This document shows positions 1 to 9,012 of a stretch of DNA of 64,000 bases, piece by piece; position 1 is the stretch's first letter; each line of letters starts with the position of its first letter. Source of the stretch: Virgibacillus siamensis (GTDB lineage Bacteria > Bacillota > Bacilli > Bacillales > Amphibacillaceae). The stretch lies in the NCBI RefSeq assembly GCF_900162695.1, contig NZ_FUIH01000007.1:682001-746000 (forward strand), in the 5' to 3' direction. The position numbers and the translations under genes are program-made. Below the pieces are notes generated by a model. The model made no database searches. It was not told the DNA's origin and saw only the letters and a list, made by a program, of their open reading frames with translations.

Positions 1-707
1 TTCAGATTAAGGATGGCGAATTTGTATGTTTACTTGGCCCAAGCGGTTGCGGAAAAACCACATTGTTGAGAATGCTTGCTGATTTGGAAAAACCAAGTAC
101 CGGCACATTTAAAATTCATCAGTCTGACGGATCAAAACCGCTCCAATCAATGGTATTTCAGGAACGCGGGGTGATCCCGTGGCAGACAGTTGAAGACAAT
201 GTTGCCTTTGGGTTGAAAATGCGTCACCTTCCGAAAAAATGGATAAAAGAAAAAAAAGATTATTATTTGGAGAAGGTTGGATTAAAGCAGTATGCAAAAC
301 TTTATCCGAAAGAACTTTCCGGGGGGATGAAGCAGCGGGTAAGCATTGCCCGGGCGTTTGCCAATGATCCGGAAATCCTGTTGATGGATGAACCGTTTGC
401 AGCATTGGATGAACAGAACAAATTTATTCTTCAGGAGGAATTGCTCAGTATCTGGGGGGAAACAAAGAAAACTGTATTATTTATTACACATAGTATTGAT
501 GAGGCACTGCTGCTAAGCGACAAAATTGTCTTAATGAGTGCCCAGCCAGGCCGGGTTGTACGTGAAAAGAAAATTGATTTACCCCGTCCAAGAAGGATAG
601 AGGATGTCCGGTCGAATCCGGACACCGGGGAGTTATTCGTTGATATATGGCAGCATTTGCAACGGGAAGTACAACATGATCGTAAATTGAAAGAACAGAA
701 GGGGTGA
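1..707 (+). CDS. ABC transporter ATP-binding protein, SsuB/TauB type (5' end outside window)
   Basis: The reading frame is already open at position 3, so the true start lies upstream of the window. It carries Walker A GPSGCGKTT (36-62), the ABC signature LSGGMKQR, Walker B ILLMDEPF and the H-loop THS, in the usual order and spacing of a nucleotide-binding domain. This subfamily energises importers for nitrate, sulfonates, taurine or pyrimidine/thiamine precursors. The next gene, 6 nt downstream, is a matching NMT1/SsuA-type binding protein, so the two belong to one operon; the permease is presumably upstream. The substrate cannot be read from this fragment. Confidence 0.93.
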   Translation, partial: QIKDGEFVCLLGPSGCGKTTLLRMLADLEKPSTGTFKIHQSDGSKPLQSMVFQERGVIPWQTVEDNVAFGLKMRHLPKKWIKEKKDYYLEKVGLKQYAKLYPKELSGGMKQRVSIARAFANDPEILLMDEPFAALDEQNKFILQEELLSIWGETKKTVLFITHSIDEALLLSDKIVLMSAQPGRVVREKKIDLPRPRRIEDVRSNPDTGELFVDIWQHLQREVQHDRKLKEQKG

Positions 708-713
708 TGGACC

Positions 714-1835
714 GTGAACAGGAAAATCTTAACGTTAATTGCATTCTCTTTTCTCCTTGTTACGCTTGCATTGGCAGGTTGTACGGATAAGTCAAAAGAA
801 GACACCGAGCAGGCTCAAAATACCACGGAACAGGAAAAAGGAAACACTGATAAATCCAGCAGCGACGGAACGCTGGATCCACTGGAAGAGACAGCGACAG
901 TGACAATTGCTGAGGATGGTTCCGCATCAGGCGCGGGTTTTTATATTGCAAAAGAGAAAGGTTATTTTAAGGAATACAATATAAACATTGAATTCGTCAA
1001 GTTCGGCAATAGTGACCAGATGCTGCCGGCGCTGGCAGCAGGGAAGATTGATGTCGCTGGCGGAATTTCTTCCGCATCATTTTTCAATTCCATTGCGCAG
1101 GGCATTGATGTTCGGATGATTGCCGATAAAGGTCATAATATAAAAGGTGATTCTTACTTCACATTTGTTATTCGAAAAGACCTTCAGGATGAAATAAAAG
1201 ATTATAGCGACCTAAAAGGAAAAAGAGTTGCGGTCTCAACAAAAAATGCAGTGGATGATTACATTTTCGGGAGAATGTTGGAGCATGCCGGACTAACAAG
1301 AGATGATGTACAGTTTACCTTAATGTCCGATTTCGGTAACATGATGGCTGCGATGGGTAATAAACAGATCGCTGCAGCACTGCAAATTGAACCGTTGATT
1401 ACACAGGGAGTTGAAAAAGGTTTACACGTCCGATTTGGGGATGTGGCAGAAGACTTTGCTCCAAATGCTCAAATCGCGATGGTACTTGGTTCACCGAAAT
1501 TTGTTAGCGAAAACCGTGATGTTGCATTACGATTTATGGCCGCGTATTTAAAAGGCGTCCGTGACTATAACGATGTGTTCGTAAAAGACAAAGGGGACGA
1601 AGAAGCAATCATCAACATTATGACGGAGCACACAGCACTTGAGGATCCGGAATTATGGAAAAAAGTTGCTGTAACCGGCCTGAATCCGAATGGCCGGATG
1701 TTCGTTGAAGACATCAAGAAACAATATAATATGTATAAAGAAAACGGCGGAATTAAAGGGGAAGTAGACCTCGATAAGGCGGTTGATATGTCATTGGTCG
1801 AGGATGTAGTGGATATAATAGGGGAATATAAATAG
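714..1835 (+). CDS. ABC transporter substrate-binding lipoprotein (NMT1/SsuA-like)
   Basis: This 373-residue protein starts at GTG, with GGGGTGA a few bases upstream. It has a lipoprotein signal: a hydrophobic stretch and lipobox LAGC with Cys23, followed by a Ser/Thr/Glu-rich linker. The mature part resembles periplasmic-binding-protein-type proteins of the nitrate/sulfonate/thiamine-precursor group, with motifs such as GFYIAKEKGYF and a LPALAAGKIDVAGG segment typical of that family. It would be anchored on the outer face of the membrane and deliver ligand to the transporter whose ATPase precedes it. A terminator follows within 30 nt, so this is the last gene of its operon. The ligand is unknown. 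Confidence 0.9.
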   Translation: MNRKILTLIAFSFLLVTLALAGCTDKSKEDTEQAQNTTEQEKGNTDKSSSDGTLDPLEETATVTIAEDGSASGAGFYIAKEKGYFKEYNINIEFVKFGNSDQMLPALAAGKIDVAGGISSASFFNSIAQGIDVRMIADKGHNIKGDSYFTFVIRKDLQDEIKDYSDLKGKRVAVSTKNAVDDYIFGRMLEHAGLTRDDVQFTLMSDFGNMMAAMGNKQIAAALQIEPLITQGVEKGLHVRFGDVAEDFAPNAQIAMVLGSPKFVSENRDVALRFMAAYLKGVRDYNDVFVKDKGDEEAIINIMTEHTALEDPELWKKVAVTGLNPNGRMFVEDIKKQYNMYKENGGIKGEVDLDKAVDMSLVEDVVDIIGEYK

Positions 1836-1860
1836 TCAAAATTTCCTGCAGTAAATTGGA

Positions 1861-1894
1861 AAGATTAGGAACGATCAGTCGTTCCTAATCTTTT
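1861..1894. terminator. Intrinsic terminator between convergent genes
   Basis: A perfect 12-bp stem (1863-1874 pairing with 1879-1890) with a TCAG loop is followed by TTTT on the plus strand and preceded by AA. It ends the ABC operon and lies just beyond the stop of the convergent ROK regulator gene, so it may work in both directions. Confidence 0.85.
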
Positions 1895-1904
1895 GTATGA
1901 TGGT

Positions 1905-3098
1905 TTATTTTCTAAAATAATCATACGCTGTATAATCGACTAAATTAACACCGAAAAAGTTCCTTAGAGCAATTACAGCTCCTCCCAATGCACAAGCATC
2001 CTCACCAAGATTGGAGGCTTTTATATCGCGGAAATTATTCATTCTGGATTTTAGTCTTTGACGTACATTACCAATGAATGGTGAATTACCGTTTATTATT
2101 GAGCCATTTAAAATGATTTTTTCCGGATTAAAAATATTGATGATATTATTTAGTCCAGCAGCCAGATAATCAAAATATTCATCCAGGATGGCTTCGAATT
2201 CGTTGTCATCCCTTAACTTTTCAATGTCATCCGGTAGTGAAATCAGGGGAAATTTATTCGTTAGTTTCTTAACAAGTGAATTTTCGGAAGCATAAAGTTC
2301 CCAACACCCATTATTTCCACATGAGCATTGCTCACCACCACTATTAATTATCATATGGCCAATTTCACCAGCAAACCCCTGATAACCGCGGTATATCTTA
2401 TTTCCATTAATAATTCCTAGTCCAATTCCAGAGTGTAAGGTTATACAAAATAAATCGGGTATTTGTTCAAAGTAAGCTTGTTCCGCAAATGCGCTTAGAT
2501 TTGCGTTGTTATCCACATGAACATTTGCTTTAAAAACCTCTTCAAGTTTACTTTTAATATTTATATGTGACCATTGTTGTTTAGGAGTGAAAATAATTTC
2601 ATTATTGTTGCTCACAATCCCGTGTATACCTACACCTACTCCAACTAGACCAATTTGCTTATATTGCAGATTAAATTTTTCTATAAAAGGTAATACATTA
2701 TCAATTAGGAGGTTGATCACATGGTCAAAGTGGAAAGTCTTCAAATCTATCGTTAATTTATGGAAAGATTTACCTTTTAAGTTATTAAAAATGACTTTCA
2801 AGTGCACGTCATCGATGTCAATTCCGATACTGTAGCCAGCATTCTCGTTAATTTCCAAAATTATTGGTTTTCTCCCAGGTGCTTTGGAAGTTGCAGCATT
2901 TTTTTCAATAACAATATAGTCATTCATTAAATCGCTGACTTGGGCGGAAACGGTTGCTTTATTCAGCCCTGTTATTCTGGCTAGATCACTTCTGGATAAG
3001 GAGATGTTTTTTATGATTTCTTCAACCAGTATCTTTTTATTTATTTTCTTAATGTAACTTGCTCCACCTGTATTCAAAGCTTCGTCCTCCTGCTTCAA
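1905..3098 (-). CDS. ROK-family transcriptional repressor (XylR/NagC-like)
   Basis: A 397-residue protein with an N-terminal winged helix-turn-helix (about residues 34-57, LARITGLNKATVSAQVSDLM) followed by a ROK sugar-kinase-like domain. The ROK signature is present: GEIGHM near 244-249 and the zinc cluster CSCGNNGCWE at 258-267. ROK repressors release DNA when a sugar or sugar derivative binds the kinase-like domain. The gene is divergent from the GPH symporter gene, and the 300-bp spacer contains a cre site and a ROK-style inverted repeat, so it most likely controls the 3.4-10.1 kb catabolic cluster and perhaps itself. It is a paralogue of the XylR-like protein at 43.7-44.9 kb, with a nearly identical zinc motif. 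The inducer is unknown. Confidence 0.9.
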   Translation of the reverse strand: MKQEDEALNTGGASYIKKINKKILVEEIIKNISLSRSDLARITGLNKATVSAQVSDLMNDYIVIEKNAATSKAPGRKPIILEINENAGYSIGIDIDDVHLKVIFNNLKGKSFHKLTIDLKTFHFDHVINLLIDNVLPFIEKFNLQYKQIGLVGVGVGIHGIVSNNNEIIFTPKQQWSHINIKSKLEEVFKANVHVDNNANLSAFAEQAYFEQIPDLFCITLHSGIGLGIINGNKIYRGYQGFAGEIGHMIINSGGEQCSCGNNGCWELYASENSLVKKLTNKFPLISLPDDIEKLRDDNEFEAILDEYFDYLAAGLNNIINIFNPEKIILNGSIINGNSPFIGNVRQRLKSRMNNFRDIKASNLGEDACALGGAVIALRNFFGVNLVDYTAYDYFRK

Positions 3099-3166
3099 TA
3101 TATTTCCATCATATCATGTTCAGATGAAAAGTAGTATTCCAACCTTTTGATAATTTTAAAAAGTTC

Positions 3167-3195
3167 TTGAAATTCAAAGCGCTTACATGTACTAT
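3167..3195 (+). promoter_or_regulatory. Promoter of the GPH symporter/oxidoreductase cluster
   Basis: A -35 candidate TTGAAA (3167-3172) and a -10 candidate TACTAT (3190-3195) are 17 bp apart. The cre site lies in the spacer and the ROK operator just downstream of the -10, which is the expected layout for dual repression. The long leader (about 200 nt to the first start codon) has no structure I recognise. Confidence 0.5.
3174..3187 (+). promoter_or_regulatory. cre site (CcpA binding)
   Basis: TCAAAGCGCTTACA matches the catabolite-responsive consensus TGWAANCGNTNNCA at every position except the second. It sits in the spacer of the predicted promoter, so CcpA would repress the cluster when preferred carbon sources are available. 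Confidence 0.7.
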
Positions 3196-3204
3196 ACAAT
3201 TATT

Positions 3205-3225
3205 AGTTTGTTTAGTAAACCAACA
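3205..3225 (+). promoter_or_regulatory. Probable ROK repressor operator
   Basis: An imperfect dyad: AGTTTGTTTA, a central G, then TAAACCAACA, with 8 of 10 positions symmetric. The TTTGTTTA half-site resembles Bacillus XylR operators, and the position just after the predicted -10 fits repression by the divergent ROK protein. Its half-site spacing differs from the 22-bp operators of the xylan locus, which may keep the two paralogous regulators specific. Confidence 0.6.
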
Positions 3226-3399
3226 ATTGAATAAAAGGGGGATTAAGAACAGTTAACTACTATTTTAGAACTTAAACACACTGCTGAAATGACTTAACAG
3301 AAGGGAGGAAAGAATATAAAAGTATAAATCACTTTGTTTTAAAAGCAATTTCCTTGAGAAGATATTTGCAATAAAAATAACAATGAAGGGGAGATTTCT

Positions 3400-4896
3400 A
3401 TGGCAATTAAAACAATGGAAGATGGGCATGAATATAACACAGCAAAATTATGGCAAATCGGTTTATTCACATTAAATAATACATCAACAAACCTTTATTT
3501 GTTTGCATTAACATTTGTAACTTACTACGCAACGGGTTTTGTAGGACTTGCAGTTTTGGTAGTCAGTACGCTTTTGGGAGCAATGCGACTCTTTGATGGT
3601 ATCATAGATCCTGCTGTTGGATTTATCATAGATAAAACGGAAACAAAATTTGGAAAGTATAGACCATTAATAATTATAGGAAATATAATCCTGGCTATTT
3701 CTATATTACTTATCTATGCAACCCATTTATTACCGGAAGCAATACGATTAGTTGCCTTGGTTCTATTTTATATCATTCATAAAATAGGTTATTCGATTCA
3801 AACGTCTGTCACTAAAGCTGGACAGACTGTTTTAACAAATCACCCAAAACAACGTCCATTATATGCTATTTTTGATGGTATATATAATGCATTACTTTTT
3901 ACCGGCGGACAAGTTTTTGTAGCTTCATATTTGGTTGCAAAACACGGAGGCTTTAATTTAGATTTGTTTGCAGAATTGAACACCTATACATTGATCCTCT
4001 CAGGTGTTTTTGCTGTATTAGCCGTTATAGCCCTAGGTCATAAAGACAGTAAGCAGTACTATGGATTAGGGGAAGACACGACTGAAACAAATTCTATCCG
4101 TGAATATTGGCAAGTTATTAAGAAAAACAAACCATTACTATTACTTTCCATTTCGGCATCTTCCGATAAGCTAGCATCCCAACTTATTCGGCAATCGGTT
4201 GTAGTGGTAATGTTGTTCGGAATTTTATTGGGTAATTATGAATTAAGCGGCACAATGAGCATGGTTATCATATTACCGCAAATATTGATTTCATTTTTTG
4301 TAGTGGCAATAGCTAGAAAAACTGGATTAAAGAAAGCATATCTTTCATGTGTTTGGGTTGGTTTTATATCTTTAGTAGGGTTGTTTTCTCTATTTCTGAT
4401 AATCGATAACCCGTCAAGTATTTCGATGAGTAATATCGGTATAGCAACAATTGTTTTTTTAACTTTATATACACTGGCAATGAGCTTTGGCTTTCTTCCA
4501 ACTACACTTGTGGTACCAATGGTTGCGGATGTATCAGATTATGAAACACATAAATCAGGTCGATATATTCCTGGTATGATGGGTACAATTTTTTCATTTA
4601 TCGATCAATTTGTTTCTTCAGCGGCCCCGCTTATTATGGGTATCGTTGTGGCTATTATTGGTTATGGATCAGAGTACCCGGAGATAGGAGAACAGTTAAC
4701 AACTCCTTTATTCTGGGCGACATTAATACTAGCATTTGGAATACCGGCATTGTTATTAATAGTATCGATTGTTTGCATGAAATTCTATAAACTTAATAAA
4801 AAAACGATGGCAGAAATACAAGAAGGGATTGCCGAAGTAAAAGAAAAAGCAAAACAAAACCATGTTTCTGATGCATTTTTTACCGAAAATAAGTAA
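3400..4896 (+). CDS. GPH-family sugar:cation symporter (MelB-like MFS)
   Basis: A 498-residue, highly hydrophobic protein with about 12 membrane segments. The GPH signature is visible near residues 64-95: R-L-F-D-G-I-x-D-P-x-x-G and D-K-T followed by GKYRP, as in melibiose and pentoside symporters, where the Asp residues help bind cation and sugar. It is the first gene after the operator region, preceded by AAGGGGAG, and is followed by an AraC regulator and catabolic genes in the same direction. It is therefore the likely importer of whatever the downstream oxidoreductases degrade. Substrates in this family include oligosaccharides, glycosides and glucuronides, so the ligand stays open. Confidence 0.9.
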   Translation: MAIKTMEDGHEYNTAKLWQIGLFTLNNTSTNLYLFALTFVTYYATGFVGLAVLVVSTLLGAMRLFDGIIDPAVGFIIDKTETKFGKYRPLIIIGNIILAISILLIYATHLLPEAIRLVALVLFYIIHKIGYSIQTSVTKAGQTVLTNHPKQRPLYAIFDGIYNALLFTGGQVFVASYLVAKHGGFNLDLFAELNTYTLILSGVFAVLAVIALGHKDSKQYYGLGEDTTETNSIREYWQVIKKNKPLLLLSISASSDKLASQLIRQSVVVVMLFGILLGNYELSGTMSMVIILPQILISFFVVAIARKTGLKKAYLSCVWVGFISLVGLFSLFLIIDNPSSISMSNIGIATIVFLTLYTLAMSFGFLPTTLVVPMVADVSDYETHKSGRYIPGMMGTIFSFIDQFVSSAAPLIMGIVVAIIGYGSEYPEIGEQLTTPLFWATLILAFGIPALLLIVSIVCMKFYKLNKKTMAEIQEGIAEVKEKAKQNHVSDAFFTENK

Positions 4897-5045
4897 CAGA
4901 ATAATGGCATTATGGAAAATGCCCTGGAATGTTTTTGAAAAAACACTTTCAGTCAATTTTTTATAGAATATGGACAGTTTAAAGCAATGACTTTCAATTT
5001 TTAATCGTATAAACTTAACGTAGTCCATAGAAGGGAATGCTTATT

Positions 5046-5882
5046 TTGAATGAATCCCTAATTGCGGCCTATCATGCACATGGATATGAGGAACCTTTTG
5101 ACTACCATTCACATCAAGAATATGAAATTTATTTTTTTCACGCCGGCTCATGCAGGTATCTTATCCACAACAAGATTTATGATTTGGTTCCTGGAGATAT
5201 TCTTTTAATGGATGGAATGACACTTCATAAACCTAATGTTCGTCAAAATAGTGAATATGTCCGCAGTGTTATTCATTTCTCACCGACATGGATTAAAGGT
5301 GTCCTTGAAGAAATGGGAAGTATGTCTTTACTTGATCCTTTTAAAAAGCTGCACCACTGTTTAATTCGGACAAACGAAAATTCCGAATCGAGACGTTTAG
5401 AGGAAATTGTTTGTCGGCTTGCCAAGTTAAGATGGACAACCGATTTACAAGATCGTTATGCAGAAACAGAAATGAAAGTGTTGTTATTACAAGCGCTAAT
5501 TAGTGTGAATCGACTCGGTAGAATAGATTCTATAAAGCTGCCAAGTTATAAAGCAGACAAAACGGAGCATGCGGAAAATATCGCCACTTTTGTCCAATCA
5601 AATTATATGCAAAAGTTAACATTGGACACGATAGCAGAAGCCCTTAATCTTAGCAGGTCATACGTTTCACATGTTTTTAAAGAAATGACGGGATTTACAG
5701 TGATGGAGTATTTAATGGGGTGTCGCTTAACACAAGTGAAATATTTACTTGAAATGGAACCAGGCAAAGCCTTAAAAGACGTTGCTATTGAAAGCGGATT
5801 TGAAAGCGTTTCCCATTTCAGTCGTTATTTCAAAAAGAAAGTGGGCGTAACGGCGCGAGCGTATCGTAATTTACGGAAATAA
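5046..5882 (+). CDS. AraC-family transcriptional regulator with cupin sensor domain
   Basis: The N-terminal cupin-like domain has H-rich strands (YHSHQEYEIYFF; PGDILLMDG; LHKP), and the C-terminal ~100 residues form the double helix-turn-helix of AraC proteins (LTLDTIAEALNLSRSYVSHVFK and a second helix pair around AIESGFESVSHFSRYFKKK). An ATG exists at 5037, but the AAGGG ribosome site ends one base before it. The TTG at 5046 (MNESLIAAYH) has proper spacing of about 10 nt and is preferred. The gene lies between the symporter and the oxidoreductase genes, so it probably activates them in response to the substrate or a breakdown product. Confidence 0.88.
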   Translation: MNESLIAAYHAHGYEEPFDYHSHQEYEIYFFHAGSCRYLIHNKIYDLVPGDILLMDGMTLHKPNVRQNSEYVRSVIHFSPTWIKGVLEEMGSMSLLDPFKKLHHCLIRTNENSESRRLEEIVCRLAKLRWTTDLQDRYAETEMKVLLLQALISVNRLGRIDSIKLPSYKADKTEHAENIATFVQSNYMQKLTLDTIAEALNLSRSYVSHVFKEMTGFTVMEYLMGCRLTQVKYLLEMEPGKALKDVAIESGFESVSHFSRYFKKKVGVTARAYRNLRK

Positions 5883-5905
5883 TTAATAGAGAGGAGAATT
5901 AATCT

Positions 5906-7066
5906 ATGAAAAAAGTAAGATTAGGTATCATTGGTCTAGGTGCACAAGGCGGCGCTTATGCAGGGTTTATTACAGAAGGCAGAGTACCAAACATGGAAGT
6001 CGGGGCTATTTGTGATACCGATATAGATAAAAAGGCCGTGGCTAAAGAAAAATATCCAGAAGTTCCTTTTTATGATAATTATATTGACATGCTTGAAAGC
6101 GGCAATATTGATGCTGTTGTTACGTGTGTTCCACATTACCTGCATCCAGAAATGGGAATGGAATCACTGAAAAGAAATATCCATGCATTGGTCGAGAAAC
6201 CAGCTGGTGTATATACAAAGCAAGTTAAAGAATTAAATGATTTTGCAGCAACAAAACCGGACGTAACGTTTGGTATTATGTTCAACCAAAGAACTAATGA
6301 ATTATACCAAAAAGTGAAAGAAGTTATTGACAATGGTGAAATCGGTAACATCCGCCGAACGAACTGGATCATTACTTCTTGGTGGAGACCACAGGGCTAT
6401 TATGATCAAAGTGCATGGAGAGCAACATGGGATGGTGAAGGCGGAGGTGTTCTTGTGAACCAGGCACCACACCAATTAGATTTACTGCAGTGGATATGCG
6501 GTATTCCGAAAAAAGTATATTCCAATGTGAAATATGGTTATCAAAGGGATATCGCAGTGGAAGATGAGGTTACGACGTTACTTGATTATGGTAATGGTGC
6601 AACAGGTGTATTTATTACGTGTACACATGACATTATGGGTACCGACCGTTTTGAAATTCATGGCGATAAAGGAAAAATCGTGGTTGATGACAGTAAAAAG
6701 GTCACAATTAAACGGATGCATAAATCGGAGCAAGAAATGAGCGATACAATGGCTTGGGAAGATGTTACAAAACTTTTCATGGGCGGGGACCTGTCAGAAG
6801 TATATCGTGAAGAAGTGCTTGAATTCGAAAGTGTTTGGGGTGCACAGCACACTGCGGTCATGGAAAACTTCGCAGCGAATATTTTAGATGGAACACCATT
6901 ACTTGCACCTGGCAGTGATGGGATACACGGTGTTGCTTTAGCAAATGCTATTCATTTATCAAGCTGGTTAGGTAAAGAAGTGGAACTTCCAATTGATGAA
7001 GAAATCTACCTGTCGGAATTAAATAAAAAGATTGAAGCGGAAAAGCGGTATGCTGTTAAAAAGTAA
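5906..7066 (+). CDS. Gfo/Idh/MocA-family oxidoreductase (first of three)
   Basis: A 386-residue protein with an N-terminal Rossmann NAD(P) site (GIIGLGAQGGAY, residues 7-18), the family EKPAG motif with the catalytic Lys at 98, and the C-terminal substrate motif GGGVLVNQAPHQLDL with His189. It also has the SWWRPQGYYDQSAWR segment common in dehydrogenases acting on cyclic sugars. Members typically oxidise or reduce one hydroxyl of a sugar, inositol or anhydrosugar. The gene opens the metabolic part of the cluster 23 nt after the AraC gene. Because of the three paralogues and the TIM-barrel partner, I infer a C3 oxidation-type route, but the substrate is not identifiable. Confidence 0.88.
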   Translation: MKKVRLGIIGLGAQGGAYAGFITEGRVPNMEVGAICDTDIDKKAVAKEKYPEVPFYDNYIDMLESGNIDAVVTCVPHYLHPEMGMESLKRNIHALVEKPAGVYTKQVKELNDFAATKPDVTFGIMFNQRTNELYQKVKEVIDNGEIGNIRRTNWIITSWWRPQGYYDQSAWRATWDGEGGGVLVNQAPHQLDLLQWICGIPKKVYSNVKYGYQRDIAVEDEVTTLLDYGNGATGVFITCTHDIMGTDRFEIHGDKGKIVVDDSKKVTIKRMHKSEQEMSDTMAWEDVTKLFMGGDLSEVYREEVLEFESVWGAQHTAVMENFAANILDGTPLLAPGSDGIHGVALANAIHLSSWLGKEVELPIDEEIYLSELNKKIEAEKRYAVKK

Positions 7067-7111
7067 GTTGTCGACTTAATTATGTGATAATTTTTAAAGG
7101 GGTTTAGATCC

Positions 7112-8122
7112 ATGCTGAAAATAGCAGTTATTGGACTTGGTGATATATCTAAAATTCATATTCCTGTTATCCGGGATAATCCAGACGCAGCGTTAGTTGC
7201 AGTATGTGATATTGATGAGGCATTAAAGAATTATTTTTCGGGTGTAAACTTTTATACCGATTTCCATGACATGTTGGAAAAGGAAATATTGGATTGTGTC
7301 CATATTTGTTTGCCGCACCATTTACATTATGCCGCTACGAAAGCATGTGTGGAAAAAGATGTTCACGTATTTCTGGAAAAACCGTTAGCCCGGAATGCAG
7401 AAGAAGGTTTGGCTCTGGTTGGTTTGGAGGAGGCATACAAGAACATTAAAATATGTGTGGCCTTTCAAAACCGTCTGAATGAAACATTTGAAAAACTTAA
7501 GGAGATGATTGACAGCGGGAAATACGGCAGCGTAACCGGATTAAAGGGTCTGGTGACATGGTTTAGACCGAAATCGTATTACGATGTAAAGCCGTGGCGG
7601 GGTATTATGAAGCAAGCCGGTGGCGGTGTCATGATTAATCAAGCGATCCACACATTGGACTTAATGCAGGTTATTGGTGGTGAAATTGAAACAATAAGGG
7701 GATCGATTGACAACTTATTAGATTATGGTTATGAAGTCGAAGATACTGCAACAGCTAATATTCAATTTAAAAACGGCGCAGCAGGGTTGTTTTTTGCAAC
7801 CGTAACCAATGCAGCAAATTCTTCAGTGGAACTTCAAGTGATCCTTGAAAAAGGGAAATTAACGATTAAAGACAGTATTTTAACGAAGCTGAATGATGAT
7901 GGTAAAAAAGAAAAGGTTATTGAAGATACCAAACTGCCCGGTGCTAAATTTTATTATGGAGCAAGTCATGCAAAATTAATTAATCATTTTTATTTTTGTA
8001 TCGAAAATGATACGGATGATTATATTCATGCGAAGGAAGCACAAACCTCGATGGAAATAATTAATGCAATTCGCGGATCATCGGAAATAAAAAAAGAAAT
8101 AAAAATGGAGGTATACCAATGA
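7112..8122 (+). CDS. Gfo/Idh/MocA-family oxidoreductase (second of three)
   Basis: A 336-residue protein with a Rossmann motif (AVIGLGDISKIH, 5-16), EKPLA with Lys90, and GGGVMINQAIHTLDL with His180. It is clearly diverged from the first paralogue, including a shorter C-terminus, so it probably acts on a different intermediate or in the opposite (reductive) direction. It is preceded by AAAGGGG. Its stop overlaps the start of the TIM-barrel gene by the ATGA arrangement at 8119-8122, so the two are translationally coupled and probably work consecutively. Confidence 0.87.
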   Translation: MLKIAVIGLGDISKIHIPVIRDNPDAALVAVCDIDEALKNYFSGVNFYTDFHDMLEKEILDCVHICLPHHLHYAATKACVEKDVHVFLEKPLARNAEEGLALVGLEEAYKNIKICVAFQNRLNETFEKLKEMIDSGKYGSVTGLKGLVTWFRPKSYYDVKPWRGIMKQAGGGVMINQAIHTLDLMQVIGGEIETIRGSIDNLLDYGYEVEDTATANIQFKNGAAGLFFATVTNAANSSVELQVILEKGKLTIKDSILTKLNDDGKKEKVIEDTKLPGAKFYYGASHAKLINHFYFCIENDTDDYIHAKEAQTSMEIINAIRGSSEIKKEIKMEVYQ

Positions 8123-8979
8123 ATAAAGGAAAAATTGGCGTTCAAATGATGATGCTTAAAGGTAAAGTTGAAGAACTTGGAGCTTATGAAACTTTGAAAA
8201 AATTACATGAGTTAGGTTTTAGTGCAGTGGAAGTGTCACAGATTCCAATGACTGAAGAAAATGTATCGGAGTTAAAAAGGGCAAGTGAAGATTTTGGTAT
8301 AAAAATTGCAGCACTTTCTGCAGGTCTAGAGCCAATGATGCCGGGTTCTCTTGGGGAAACGTTAAAAGGTGATTTTGATAAAATTGTGAGTGATTGTAAA
8401 ACGCTGGATTGTAATTTTGTTCGTATTGGTATGCTGCCATTAACTAAAATGGCTGACAAAGATAAAATAATGGAGTTTATACATGATGCTGAAATAATGG
8501 CTGGGCGCTTGGCTGAGCACGATATTGAATTGTATTATCATACGCATCATATTGAATTCCAAAAATACGATGGGGAATATCTTCTAGACCTTATGAAAAA
8601 CAACACGTCTAAGTTGGGTTTTGAATTGGATGTTCACTGGATTCAAAGAGCAGGTGAAGATCCTGTGAAAGTTATTCAACATTATAAGGATCGTATTTCA
8701 TTATTACATTTGAAAGATTACCGTATTGGAAAATTAGATGTGAATGATGAAGATTTTAAAGAATTGGGTAAATTCTTTGGGAAATTTACCAATATTATTG
8801 AATTTGCAGAAGTCGGTGAAGGAAATCTTGATATGAATGCGGTAATTGCGGCCGGTCTTGAGAGCGGCGCTCAGTATTTCTTAATTGAACAGGATGATAC
8901 ATATGGACGTGATCCATTTGATTGTTTAAAAACATCCGCTGAAAATTTAAGAGAATTAGGATATGCAGATTGGTTTTAA
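8119..8979 (+). CDS. Sugar phosphate isomerase/epimerase-like TIM-barrel protein (IolE/xylose-isomerase-like)
   Basis: A 286-residue AP-endonuclease-2/xylose-isomerase-like barrel. Metal-site motifs appear in the family order: HTHHIEF at 141-147, ELDVHW at 169-174, HLKD at 197-200, E231 with GEG at 233-235, and the late EQD at 257-259. Such enzymes isomerise, epimerise, dehydrate or beta-eliminate keto-sugars and keto-inositols using a divalent metal. The gene overlaps the preceding oxidoreductase by 4 nt. In known pathways (myo-inositol IolE; 3-keto-sugar elimination or hydration) this fold follows a Gfo/Idh/MocA dehydrogenase, which fits its place here. Confidence 0.85.
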   Translation: MNKGKIGVQMMMLKGKVEELGAYETLKKLHELGFSAVEVSQIPMTEENVSELKRASEDFGIKIAALSAGLEPMMPGSLGETLKGDFDKIVSDCKTLDCNFVRIGMLPLTKMADKDKIMEFIHDAEIMAGRLAEHDIELYYHTHHIEFQKYDGEYLLDLMKNNTSKLGFELDVHWIQRAGEDPVKVIQHYKDRISLLHLKDYRIGKLDVNDEDFKELGKFFGKFTNIIEFAEVGEGNLDMNAVIAAGLESGAQYFLIEQDDTYGRDPFDCLKTSAENLRELGYADWF

Positions 8980-9012
8980 TAAGTTTTTGGGAACAAAGGG
9001 AGTGGATGATAC